A DNA stretch of 64,000 nt from Rickettsiella endosymbiont of Miltochrista miniata. Lineage in GTDB: Bacteria; Pseudomonadota; Gammaproteobacteria; Diplorickettsiales; Diplorickettsiaceae. The notes below the pieces were generated by a model. It ran no database searches. It worked only from the letters and a program-made list of their open reading frames with translations, and was not told the origin of the DNA. Position numbers and translations under genes: made by a program. Where the stretch lies: positions 775,402 through 839,401 of the forward strand of contig NZ_OZ035017.1 of the NCBI RefSeq assembly GCF_964031245.1, read 5' to 3'. Positions 1 through 7,646 of the stretch are shown piece after piece. The stretch's first letter is position 1. Each line of letters starts with the position of its first letter.

Positions 1-2238
1 AGTTAAACCCGAGTCATGTTTTTCTAAGAATATTTGTTCCAAACTTACAGAAACTACAGCCTTTGGTTGCCCATGAATAAACTTTATAATGGACGCCAGG
101 GCTTCAGGATGATGACGGGCTAATATCAAACTGTTGTAACCATTTTTATTTTTTGTAAATAATATTTCTTCTATATTCGATTTAAATATTTTTAATTTTT
201 TCTTAATAAAATTTAAAAATATTGGCACGAATGTAGGTTGAAATTCAGCAAGTAGCATGAAGCAATTATAATTTTTATTATTTTTTTCTAAAAATAATTT
301 AAGTAAATTTTCTGCAGGAAAAAAGTCAGGATGTTCATAAATAAGCGTAAATATAAATTCTAAAGCTTTAGGCTGCCAACGAGCAATTAACATTAAAATA
401 GTAAAACCATCTTGATCCTGTTCTAAAAACATTTTCCATAAAATGGTCTGATTAAATTTTTTTATATTTTTAAACATAAAGTCGATAATATAAAAGGTCG
501 TCTCGAGTTGATTTTTTATAGCTAGCCTCAATAACGTACAGTTCCCATTTGCATTTTCAGTGAAGAAAAGTTTAAGTAGGGCTTCTCCGTCAAAGGTTAT
601 ATAGTTGGTTACGAATGCAAAAACATTGTTAAGACGATCGGGATGATCGCGCGCAGTTAAAGTGACAGCGGTATAGCTATCTTTTTGTTGCTGTGTAAAT
701 AGTTTATGCAAGGTGTCGTTAGCAAACCGGCCGATGGAAGTGGTTAAAAAGCTTAAAATGGTTCCAATTGCCTCGGCTTGTTTGCTGGCTGCTAACATCA
801 GCGCATTGCAATTGTCTTTATTTTTCATTAAAAGCATTTCCTCAACTTTTCGAGAGTCAATGATGGCTTCATTCTTTTTTAGAAAAACTAAAATATCATT
901 TAACAGTTCAGGATTATTAACTGCCCCTAGCATCAAGGGGTTAAAGCCGGATCGATTTTTTAAAAGAAACATATCGGCTATTTTTTCAATGATAAAATTT
1001 TTACGGCGTAAATCTAAGCGGATGATTAAACGGAGACCTTGCATGATCTCTGTGGAGTATGCGCTGCTAATTTTTAACTGTTGCGTCAAATAATCGATGA
1101 ATACTAAACAATTCTTAATGAAAATTTTATTTTTGCTTACATGTTGGTAATATTTAGGAAACCGGGTGTTTAATTCGACTAATTGCTCTAATAAATCCGA
1201 ATGTTTTTCTTCCTTAAAAAGTTTGGAAATAAGTTTACTAGGAATGTGAGCGGTTTTTTTTATTAAAAATAAATTATAATAAGCACTATCAAGCAAAGTA
1301 TTTATTTGTGGTCTTTTAAAATAATTATTATCAGACAAAGCCTCATAAAAAGATCGATACATTTTTTCCCAATTAACATCGACCAAACTAGAATCTATTG
1401 GAGATATTTTAAAATAATTTTCCCAATTATTGGGATTCTTGTCTTTTTCATTTTCTTCATTGATGTATTCAGGTAAAAAAACCTTGATCAATCGAGTGAT
1501 CTTTTCTTTCATTTGCAGACCTAAACCTAAACCATTTTTTTTACCTTTCTCGATCTCAATTTCTAATTCTGGAATGAATTCCCTAAACGCTGCTATGAGT
1601 AAACTGGGTAAATGAAAAGGTGTAAATTTTTTATAAAATATTTGTTGTAAAGCGCGTCGAATCAAAGTTTCAGATAAAGCGCCCGAATACGTATCGTCAG
1701 GAAAATTGGCTTTTATGCCTAAGCCATCACTGGCGGCAATCACGCTAATCCGATTCCAGGCATGAACTTCATTGGTGAGTGTCGTAGCGACTTCTTTGAC
1801 TAATTCTTTGCGTACAGTACAAAGTAGTTCGGCTAAATTGCGTGGTTTATGAAATGAGTCAACGATAATGTTAACGCGGTTATGAAAACCTTCGCTGCAT
1901 TCGATAATGTCTTCAGTTAAGCTACTTATTATAGCCTGATGATTATCCGCCGAGAGTTTGCCTAATTCTGAATCTAAATGTCCTAGTAAGCGATGATAAA
2001 TAAGCTGCAATTGTTTTAGTAGTGGTACTTTGGCACGATAATCGGATATTTCACCTATATGTCTATCAAAAACATTTTTCGGTAATTTATTATCGGCTTC
2101 ACAAATAATTTTTTTAAAATCGACTAACCAAGTCTTATCTAAGATCGGCAACTCAGTTGCATTAATGTTGGGAGGTGGTTGATAAGAAAAAACGAGATTT
2201 TTATTAAAGGCAGGATCTATTTGGTATTCATCTAACAT
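1..2238 (-). CDS. Large repeat protein, C-terminus beyond the left edge
   Basis: The frame is open from an ATG at 2238 to the window edge (746 codons, no stop), so the C-terminus is missing. A purine-rich AGAGGG lies about seven bases upstream of the ATG. The first 420 or so residues look helical and soluble, with no signal peptide and no motif I recognise. From about residue 424 a degenerate unit of 43-46 residues repeats about seven times: a polar start (KNKNG or EQDQDG), then T/N-x-LMLA, a P or Q, a hydrophobic LxxIxxFI helix, and an ending like LLKLF. The unit recalls ankyrin repeats in its G-x-T-x-L-x-LA core but is about 12 residues longer. Such repeats usually bind proteins, and in intracellular Legionellales they are common in secreted effectors; that role is inference here. 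Confidence 0.8.
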   Translation of the reverse strand, partial: MLDEYQIDPAFNKNLVFSYQPPPNINATELPILDKTWLVDFKKIICEADNKLPKNVFDRHIGEISDYRAKVPLLKQLQLIYHRLLGHLDSELGKLSADNHQAIISSLTEDIIECSEGFHNRVNIIVDSFHKPRNLAELLCTVRKELVKEVATTLTNEVHAWNRISVIAASDGLGIKANFPDDTYSGALSETLIRRALQQIFYKKFTPFHLPSLLIAAFREFIPELEIEIEKGKKNGLGLGLQMKEKITRLIKVFLPEYINEENEKDKNPNNWENYFKISPIDSSLVDVNWEKMYRSFYEALSDNNYFKRPQINTLLDSAYYNLFLIKKTAHIPSKLISKLFKEEKHSDLLEQLVELNTRFPKYYQHVSKNKIFIKNCLVFIDYLTQQLKISSAYSTEIMQGLRLIIRLDLRRKNFIIEKIADMFLLKNRSGFNPLMLGAVNNPELLNDILVFLKKNEAIIDSRKVEEMLLMKNKDNCNALMLAASKQAEAIGTILSFLTTSIGRFANDTLHKLFTQQQKDSYTAVTLTARDHPDRLNNVFAFVTNYITFDGEALLKLFFTENANGNCTLLRLAIKNQLETTFYIIDFMFKNIKKFNQTILWKMFLEQDQDGFTILMLIARWQPKALEFIFTLIYEHPDFFPAENLLKLFLEKNNKNYNCFMLLAEFQPTFVPIFLNFIKKKLKIFKSNIEEILFTKNKNGYNSLILARHHPEALASIIKFIHGQPKAVVSVSLEQIFLEKHDSGLT

Positions 2239-2486
2239 TTAATATCCCTCTATTGTTATGAATAAAAAATTAATTATTTAAAATTTATGCTTTATTATAT
2301 AGATAATTTTATAAGAAATATAAAGTAAGGATATCAGGTCACTTTCATATTCACAATAGCGTTAAGCTTAATTCAATTTAATCAAACAATGAAAATTTTA
2401 AATATTTTTTAATTAAAATTAATTAAAAAAATGATGAGTGATAGCAAGCAATGTCATGTGCGAAGCGTATAGTTAGATCTCGTGGT

Positions 2487-3137
2487 TTAAATTGGCCAGG
2501 TTTGTTGTATATAAGCCCCTTGCCAAAATTGCCATTCGCACAAAGTAGCTTGTCTAAATGCGCTTAACATTTTTTGTTGACATGGAATGCTGGCATGTAT
2601 TGCAAGATCGTTAAGTGTCGCTATCATTCGATCGACGGAATGATTAAATTCATGACTGGAATATAAATCGATCCATGCTTGATAAGGGTTATTGGGAATT
2701 TTTTTATTATAGGCGCGTTGTCCTACTTGTTGATAAACCCAAAAGCAAGGTAATAAACTCGCTACAGCTTCTTCTACAGGCGCTGTACTTGCCATACGTA
2801 ATAAATAATTGGTATACATAAAACAAAAATGACTTTGTTTATGGATTGTAGGTGGCGTAGCAGCATATTTTTTTAGAATATTATTATGCAGATCACGTTC
2901 AGCTTTAAGTGCATTCATGGCAAATTGCATAAATAATTCACTTTGTTGATCGTGTGGCAGCCGTGTTGCGGTAAGTGCGAGTGCTTTAGAAAAATCGGCG
3001 AGATATAAAGCATCTTGTTTTAAATAAAAGATAAATTTTTCTAAAGCTAAATTACCTTGCGCCAGTTCTTGATTAAAAGGATGCTGATAGATTTTTGGCA
3101 TGATGTCCGCTACAGCGGCTTTAAGTTCTTCAAACAT
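2487..3137 (-). CDS. tenA: Thiaminase II / aminopyrimidine aminohydrolase TenA
   Basis: A 216-residue TenA/THI-4 family protein of usual length. In known TenA enzymes an aminopyrimidine is deaminated to hydroxymethylpyrimidine (HMP), salvaging degraded thiamine in the cytosol. The expected catalytic residues are visible: Asp42 in QDALYLADF, Cys131 in SLLPCFWVYQQVG, the Tyr157 region WIDLYSSHEF, and Glu201 in CEWQFW. The ATG at 3137 overlaps the end of thiD by eight bases (ATGTTTGA), implying translational coupling. It is the last gene of the thiM-thiD-tenA operon and feeds HMP to ThiD. Confidence 0.93.
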   Translation of the reverse strand: MFEELKAAVADIMPKIYQHPFNQELAQGNLALEKFIFYLKQDALYLADFSKALALTATRLPHDQQSELFMQFAMNALKAERDLHNNILKKYAATPPTIHKQSHFCFMYTNYLLRMASTAPVEEAVASLLPCFWVYQQVGQRAYNKKIPNNPYQAWIDLYSSHEFNHSVDRMIATLNDLAIHASIPCQQKMLSAFRQATLCEWQFWQGAYIQQTWPI

Positions 3138-3966
3138 GTTGTTCTGCCTTACTTAAAAAATAAAAATGATGTACGGGCCCTTGGCCATGACCAATTTGTA
3201 AATCTTTTGCGGCCAAAATACATTGTGTCAAATAGTGTTTTGCTTTAACAATGGCATGATACAAATTCTCACCTTGAGCTAAATACGAAGCGATCGCAGC
3301 CGATAATGTGCAACCGGTGCCATGCGTATTTTTAGTGTTTATACGGTGCGTATCAAATCGGTGTATTTGTTGTTGTGGATAATCATAAAAAATATCCGGT
3401 GAACGTGTGGTTTTTAAATGTCCACCTTTCAGCAATACCGACACCTTATAGCGTGTCGCGATCAGAATCGCGGCATCTTGCATGCTGCGTTCGCCGTTAA
3501 TGTTAATTGATAAGATCGATTCGGCTTCAGGAATATTGGGTGTAATTAGGGTTGCTAATGGGAATAAATCATTCACTAAAGCTTGTATGGCTTCCGTTTT
3601 CAATAGGGCATGACCCGATTGGGAAATCATGACTGGATCAAGCACAATAAAAGGAGGTTGATATTTTTTTAAGTTAGCGGCGACTAAATGAATAATGTCT
3701 TCATGATAAAGCATGCCGAGTTTAACCGCGTCGATAGATAAATCAGTAAATACTGCATCGATTTGTTGCTGAATAAAAGCTAATGGAATTTCTTGTATCG
3801 CGGTAACGGATTCTGTGTTTTGCGCGACTAAGATGGTAATGATGCTGGCTGCATAACTACCAGTGGCTGAGATCGCTTTGATGTCGGCTTGTATGCCAGC
3901 ACCACCGGAAGGATCGGTACCAGCAAGCGTGACGACTTGGGCTAACGTAGCGTTACGCGCTGACAT
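3130..3966 (-). CDS. thiD: Hydroxymethylpyrimidine/phosphomethylpyrimidine kinase ThiD
   Basis: A 278-residue ribokinase-fold kinase. ThiD phosphorylates HMP to HMP-P and then HMP-PP, the pyrimidine half of thiamine. Visible signatures are the N-terminal AGTDPSGGAGIQADIK substrate loop (residues about 15-30) and the C-terminal anion-hole/ATP motif NTHGTGCTLSAAIAS with the catalytic Asp position replaced by the usual GTGC arrangement. The start ATG at 3966 lies 34 bases after the thiM stop with no strong Shine-Dalgarno. It overlaps tenA at its 3' end. ThiE is not in this window, so the coupling step must be encoded elsewhere. Confidence 0.94.
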   Translation of the reverse strand: MSARNATLAQVVTLAGTDPSGGAGIQADIKAISATGSYAASIITILVAQNTESVTAIQEIPLAFIQQQIDAVFTDLSIDAVKLGMLYHEDIIHLVAANLKKYQPPFIVLDPVMISQSGHALLKTEAIQALVNDLFPLATLITPNIPEAESILSININGERSMQDAAILIATRYKVSVLLKGGHLKTTRSPDIFYDYPQQQIHRFDTHRINTKNTHGTGCTLSAAIASYLAQGENLYHAIVKAKHYLTQCILAAKDLQIGHGQGPVHHFYFLSKAEQHV

Positions 3967-4000
3967 AGCGATGTTACAAGATAGTAAGAGTAATCAATAG

Positions 4001-4849
4001 TCATACGGTAATATCCGTTTTAAGTAAGGATTGTAAATCTTTTTTTTGTACAGCATAAAAACAGTCGAGTAGCTGATTATAAAAACTTCCCGGGCCATGG
4101 GATTTTTTTTCAGCAACTTCACTCACCAGTCCCATCCAGGCCATGGCATGAACACACGCGTTAAATCGATCCGGATTCACCGCTAAAAAACTGGCAATTA
4201 TAGCGGTTAAGGAACATCCCATGCCAACGACTTTAGTAAGTAGCGGTGTTCCATAATCCAATGCAACGGACATCGACTCACCGACAATAAAATCGATTTT
4301 GCCGCTGACGACGACAATACATTGGTATTGTTGCGCTAAGGTTTGCGCGGAAGTAACAGCATTGTGACTGGCTTGAGTGCTATCGACACCTTTGGTGGTG
4401 ATGGAGGTATCGAGCAAAGCCATAATTTCTGAAGCATTGCCGCGGATAACGTCAACACCGCTCTTGATGATGTTTAAAGCCGCAGTGGTGCGATAGGTAC
4501 TTGCGCCAACACCCACTGGATCAAATATGACGGGAATACCGCGTCTTAAAGCAGCTCGTTGAGCTTGTTCGATGGCCGCTAGCCAAGCGGCATCGAGTGT
4601 GCCGATGTTAATGACTAAGGCTTGTGCCAGTTGGATAATTTCTTCTAATTCTTCTTCGGCATGTGCCATAATCGGCGCAGCACCTAATGCCAATAACATA
4701 TTAGCCGTGGTCGGCATCACGACCAGATTGGTGATATTGTGAATTAAAGGATGGGTGAGTCGGATTAAATCGACGTCATGGAATAGCGTTGCTAAGGTGA
4801 ACGCGCTACTGGATACAGATAATCTATCTAAACAATTTTTTGTTTTCAA
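4001..4849 (-). CDS. thiM: Hydroxyethylthiazole kinase ThiM
   Basis: A 282-residue kinase that phosphorylates hydroxyethylthiazole, the thiazole half of thiamine, in salvage. It carries the family motifs HPLIHNITNLVVMPTTANM (residues about 34-52), FDPVGVGAS, and GMGCSLTAIIASF, where most ThiM proteins have GTGC. The reading frame has no ATG at its beginning: the best start is TTG at 4849, preceded by GTAGGAAG about eight bases upstream. That ribosome-binding segment is part of the conserved 3' strand of the TPP riboswitch, so thiamine pyrophosphate should control initiation at this TTG. First gene of the operon. Confidence 0.93.
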   Translation of the reverse strand: MKTKNCLDRLSVSSSAFTLATLFHDVDLIRLTHPLIHNITNLVVMPTTANMLLALGAAPIMAHAEEELEEIIQLAQALVINIGTLDAAWLAAIEQAQRAALRRGIPVIFDPVGVGASTYRTTAALNIIKSGVDVIRGNASEIMALLDTSITTKGVDSTQASHNAVTSAQTLAQQYQCIVVVSGKIDFIVGESMSVALDYGTPLLTKVVGMGCSLTAIIASFLAVNPDRFNACVHAMAWMGLVSEVAEKKSHGPGSFYNQLLDCFYAVQKKDLQSLLKTDITV

Positions 4850-4854
4850 TGTAC

Positions 4855-4942
4855 TTCTTCCTACGCAGGTATTAGCCCGATCAGGTTATGAGGGTTGAAT
4901 GGAACATTCTCTCAGCCATAAAAAGGCACCCCTGGAGTGGGT
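4855..4942 (-). promoter_or_regulatory. TPP riboswitch (THI element) of the thiM operon
   Basis: Read on the minus strand, the segment shows in order the conserved blocks GGGGTGCC, GGCTGAGAG, ACCCTCATAACCTGATC, GGCTAATACC and CTGCGTAGGAAG, which match the THI-box consensus. The last block contains the Shine-Dalgarno of thiM, five to ten bases before the TTG start. Ligand binding should therefore hide the ribosome-binding site, which is translational control. I see no separate terminator stem between it and thiM. Exact ends are approximate. Confidence 0.95.
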
Positions 4943-4990
4943 ACTATTAGACAGCAATTAACGAGTCGGATCAAGCGACTTAGCTTACCC

Positions 4991-5074
4991 GTTATTGCGA
5001 GCGCGCAAAATATTAATCGTCATTGCGAGCACCGTAGGTGCGCGGCAATCTAGACATTCGCTCGCCATGACGGG
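4991..5074. repeat. Intergenic hairpin repeat, family A (copy 1)
   Basis: Contains two cores, TTATTGCGAGCGCGC and CGTCATTGCGAGCACCGTAG..GGCAATCTAG, followed by TTCGCTCGCCATGACGGG. The second core folds as a hairpin (ATTGC...GCAAT with an inner GCACC/GGTGC stem). It lies between the thiM riboswitch and scpB. The rest of this 250-base gap shows nothing clear apart from the riboswitch. Confidence 0.85.
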
Positions 5075-5097
5075 CACTTTACTGCTATAGTTTGGCT

Positions 5098-5691
5098 ATG
5101 GAAAATCAAACGCTTAAGTCAATATGTGAAGCCGCTATTCTTGCCGCCGGCGAGCCGGTAAGCATTGAGCGCATGTTGGATTTATTTAGCCCAGAAGAGC
5201 GGCCAACCAAATCGAATCTGAAGAAAATTTTGCTGGAATTAACCGAAGATTATCAAGACCGCGGTATCCAATTAAAACAATTGGCCAGTGGTTATTGTTT
5301 CCAAACGGCGAGTGCACTCAACGATTGGGTAAAACGACTCTGGCCAGAAAAACCACCCCGATATTCACGTGCCTTCTTAGAAACCTTAAGTATCGTTGCT
5401 TACAAACAACCTGTGACACGCGGCGACATTGAAGCGATACGCGGTGTTGCGGTGAATCCAACTATTATAAAAACCTTATTGGAGCAAGAATGGATACAGG
5501 TGGTCGGGCAACGTGAGGTTCCCGGACGACCTAATCTCTATGCGACGTCGACATTATTTCTCGATCATTTTGGCTTAAAAGAGTTAGCGGAATTGCCGCC
5601 TTTTCCTTTGCCTGGGATCATCGAACCTACAGAGGTTCCATTCGCCGCTGATAGTGAATCGAATGCTTCACTCGATGTCCTTGAAAATTAG
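5098..5691 (+). CDS. scpB: Segregation and condensation protein B
   Basis: 197 residues from the ATG at 5098; an in-frame TTG six bases earlier is possible but neither has a good Shine-Dalgarno. ScpB is the winged-helix partner of ScpA/Smc in chromosome condensation. Family features are the two winged-helix regions, including RAFLETLSIVAYKQPVTRGDIEAIRG (given here in part: YKQPVTRGDIEAIRG) and the RPNLYATSTLFLDHFGLKEL ending. The partner gene scpA, normally just upstream, is not here, but rluB, another usual neighbour, is two genes downstream. The acidic C-terminal tail of about 25 residues is not conserved in the family. Confidence 0.92.
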   Translation: MENQTLKSICEAAILAAGEPVSIERMLDLFSPEERPTKSNLKKILLELTEDYQDRGIQLKQLASGYCFQTASALNDWVKRLWPEKPPRYSRAFLETLSIVAYKQPVTRGDIEAIRGVAVNPTIIKTLLEQEWIQVVGQREVPGRPNLYATSTLFLDHFGLKELAELPPFPLPGIIEPTEVPFAADSESNASLDVLEN

Positions 5692-5695
5692 TTGA

Positions 5696-5835
5696 AGTTT
5701 ATAGACCTCGTGCATAACCCAGTGATGGGCTTGAGTTCGAGGCAAACGATAGTCGAGGACCGGAGTTTACATCAGTAAATGAGGACCGTAGAGTAGCGTT
5801 TAACAATGAAATCAAGTCTATCACGCAGGTTAGGC
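5696..5835. repeat. Intergenic repeat, family B (copy 1)
   Basis: The stretch between scpB and the next gene carries ATAGACCTCGTGCATAACC at the left and AAGTCTATCACGCAGGTT at the right, imperfect inverted ends, around a core GAGTTCGAGGC...GAGGACCGGAGTTTACATC-AGTAAATGAGGACCG. A related core occurs at about 40,900-40,965. The core has an internal TTTACATCAGTAAA-type dyad. It contains no ORF. It may be a non-autonomous mobile element, but no transposase is seen. Confidence 0.55.
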
Positions 5836-5837
5836 AA

Positions 5838-6377
5838 ATGCTTTATTCTTTTGAAGATAGACATCCAACCTTATTAGGCGAAGATATTTTTATTGCTGAG
5901 AGTGCGGATGTCATTGGCTCAGTGATTATTCACAATCATGTCATTATCTTACCTCATGCCGTCGTTCGTGCGGATAATACGGTGATAGAAATCGGCGAAA
6001 ATACCAATATTCAAGACGGGGCGGTGTTGCATACCGATCCGGATATGCCGATGCAAGTGGGTAGAAATGTAACGATTGCTCATCATGCCATGGTGCATGC
6101 GCGTGCGCTGGGCGATTATTCAGTGGTTGCGATTGGCGCTAAGATATTGAATAACGCCGTGATTGGTAAACATTGTTTGATTGCCGCGAATGCTATGGTG
6201 TTAGAAAATCAACATATTCCGGATGGCTCCTTAGTGATGGGTTCGCCAGGGAAAATAAAACCATTGTCCCCACAACAAATAGCCGATATGCAATGGTATG
6301 CACAACATTATGTAGAAAAGATTCATCGTTATCAAAAAGGTCTTAAACGATTTGAACCCCAACTGAGCGTGAATTAA
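5838..6377 (+). CDS. Gamma-class carbonic anhydrase-like protein (YrdA/PaaY family)
   Basis: 179 residues with the hexapeptide pattern of a left-handed beta-helix from about residue 15 to 150, then a C-terminal helix. Aligning by eye with YrdA, the three metal-binding histidines are His65 (VLHTD), His82 (TIAHH) and His87 (MVHAR), so the active-site metal ligands appear present. The usual GCTIGD segment is altered to ARALGD. The ending SLVMGSPGKIKPLSPQQI is typical. Start ATG at 5838 has no obvious Shine-Dalgarno and directly follows the family-B repeat. Physiological substrate is unproven for most of this family. Confidence 0.85.
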   Translation: MLYSFEDRHPTLLGEDIFIAESADVIGSVIIHNHVIILPHAVVRADNTVIEIGENTNIQDGAVLHTDPDMPMQVGRNVTIAHHAMVHARALGDYSVVAIGAKILNNAVIGKHCLIAANAMVLENQHIPDGSLVMGSPGKIKPLSPQQIADMQWYAQHYVEKIHRYQKGLKRFEPQLSVN

Positions 6378-6456
6378 TAATAGTATTATGCGTTTGTGTG
6401 TAAGTGGTAACCGCGGTGAGTATTAATAATATGGCAATAAATATTCTGGCTAACAT
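6343..6456 (-). CDS. Possible small secreted or membrane peptide (37 residues)
   Basis: An ATG at 6456 is preceded by AGGAGTGAC, a strong Shine-Dalgarno at good spacing. The frame encodes 37 residues: a hydrophobic stretch MLARIFIAILLILTAV, then a polar tail. Its last 35 bases overlap the 3' end of the carbonic-anhydrase-like gene on the opposite strand. No family is recognised. Support comes only from the ribosome-binding site and the signal-like N-terminus. Confidence 0.4.
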   Translation of the reverse strand: MLARIFIAILLILTAVTTYTQTHNTIINSRSVGVQIV

Positions 6457-6568
6457 GTCACTCCTGTAACGAACTTTTCATCCTGAAAGCATGTTTGAGT
6501 ATACCATTAAATCACAATTGAAAAAAAATCAGCAAAAAAGTTTAATTTAGCATAACATGAGAGGATTA

Positions 6569-6589
6569 ATGAGTTATTTGCATGAATGA
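6569..6589 (+). other. Six-codon leader ORF overlapping the rluB start
   Basis: GAGAGGAT lies a few bases before ATG 6569, which opens a six-codon frame (MSYLHE) whose TGA at 6587 lies just inside rluB, whose ATG is at 6582. The rluB start itself has no nearby Shine-Dalgarno. Termination of the mini-ORF could hand ribosomes to rluB. This is inference from layout only. Confidence 0.35.
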
Positions 6590-7319
6590 AAAAATACAAA
6601 AAGTATTGGCCAATTTAGGTATTGGATCGCGTCGCGAAATAGAACGTTGGATCCGCGAAGGTCGAATTCGGATTAATCAACAGGCCGCCAAGCTGGGTGA
6701 TAGAATTGATTTGACGGCAAAAATTTTGCTAGATGGTAAGCCTATACCTTTAATACCTACTACTGATTTTAAGCGCCGCGTGCTGATCTATCATAAACCA
6801 GAAGGCGAGATCTGTGCACGTTCGGATCCGGATGGTCGGCCGACGGTATTTGAACATTTGCCTCCATTACGGGGTCAACGTTGGATTATGATCGGTCGTT
6901 TGGATATTAATACCTTAGGTTTACTTGTTTTCACCAATGATGGCGAATTAGCGCATCGCTTATCGCATCCTTCTTATGAAATTGAAAGAGAATACGCCGT
7001 GCGTGTGTTAGGTAAAGTCGATGAAAAAATTTTGCAGCGTTTAACAGAAGGAGTGAAATTAGAAGATGGCATGGCAGCGTTTACGCGAATTGAAGAGCGG
7101 GGCGGATCGGGTGCCAATCATTGGTATCATGTGGTGCTGAAAGAAGGGCGTAACCGTGAAGTCAGGCGTTTATGGGAGTCACAAGGTATTAATGTCAGTC
7201 GTTTGTTGCGCGTACGATTTGGTAATGTGACCTTGCCAGAAGATCTGAGTAGAGGCCAACACCGCGAATTAAAAGCCGACGATATCCAAAAATTAGCGCG
7301 TTTAGTCGGTTTAGATTAA
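6582..7319 (+). CDS. rluB: 23S rRNA pseudouridine synthase RluB-type
   Basis: 245 residues. An N-terminal S4 RNA-binding domain (residues about 2-60: KIQKVLANLGIGSRREIERW) is followed by an RsuA-type catalytic domain. The signature GRLDINTLGLLVFTNDGELA contains the catalytic Asp, and EGRNREVRRLWESQG is the second RsuA-family block. RluB isomerises U2605 of 23S rRNA in E. coli. The E. coli protein has a longer basic tail that is absent here. It belongs with scpB in many gammaproteobacteria, which supports RluB over RsuA or RluE. Confidence 0.9.
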   Translation: MNEKIQKVLANLGIGSRREIERWIREGRIRINQQAAKLGDRIDLTAKILLDGKPIPLIPTTDFKRRVLIYHKPEGEICARSDPDGRPTVFEHLPPLRGQRWIMIGRLDINTLGLLVFTNDGELAHRLSHPSYEIEREYAVRVLGKVDEKILQRLTEGVKLEDGMAAFTRIEERGGSGANHWYHVVLKEGRNREVRRLWESQGINVSRLLRVRFGNVTLPEDLSRGQHRELKADDIQKLARLVGLD

Positions 7320-7340
7320 AAGTCGGTTATAAAATACCCC

Positions 7341-7369
7341 TTGAATTATATACGTCATTGACGTATTAT
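7341..7369 (+). promoter_or_regulatory. Sigma70-type promoter of the brnT operon
   Basis: TTGAAT at 7341-7346 and TATTAT at 7364-7369 are separated by exactly 17 bases. The expected transcription start falls at about 7376-7377, on the ATG at 7377. Confidence 0.6.
7350..7366. promoter_or_regulatory. Perfect palindrome, probable autorepression operator
   Basis: ATACGTCA-T-TGACGTAT is a perfect 8+1+8 inverted repeat. It fills the spacer and overlaps the -10 element of the promoter. The cognate antitoxin two genes' length downstream has an HTH DNA-binding domain, so autorepression is the natural reading. Confidence 0.6.
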
Positions 7370-7376
7370 GATTAAT

Positions 7377-7646
7377 ATGCAGGTATTCGAATGGGATGAA
7401 ACCAAAAGAGCGCTCAATCTAGATAAACATGGGATTGACTTTCTTGATGCCGTTGAAGTATTTCATGATCCAAACCGGATACAATTAGAAACCGTCCGTC
7501 ATGGTGAAATTCGTTATCAAACGATTGCCAATGTTAACAATATAGTTTTATTGATTGTTTATACAATTAGGAACAGGGTGAAAAGAATTATTTCTGCGAG
7601 GAGGGCTAGTAAAAATGAACGCAAAGCTTATTTCGATGCACAATAA
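7377..7646 (+). CDS. brnT: BrnT-family toxin
   Basis: About 89 residues of the BrnT (DUF497) family, ribonuclease-like toxins of type II toxin-antitoxin systems. Hallmarks are FEWDETKRALNLDKHGIDF near the N-terminus, VFHDPNR, and the C-terminal RIISARRASKNERKAYF. I place the start at ATG 7377 (MQVFEWDE) because family members start there and because the upstream ATG at 7368 lies inside the predicted -10 element. With transcription beginning near 7377 the mRNA would be almost leaderless. The antitoxin gene overlaps its 3' end. Confidence 0.88.
   Translation: MQVFEWDETKRALNLDKHGIDFLDAVEVFHDPNRIQLETVRHGEIRYQTIANVNNIVLLIVYTIRNRVKRIISARRASKNERKAYFDAQ

Noticed and set aside
713..1093. Plus-strand reading frame within the left-edge gene
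   Set aside because: It is antisense to a continuous 746-codon frame with a good ribosome-binding site and repeat structure; it has no start signals.
7368..7376. ATG at 7368 as the brnT start
   Set aside because: It lies in the predicted -10 element; family members start at the next ATG.
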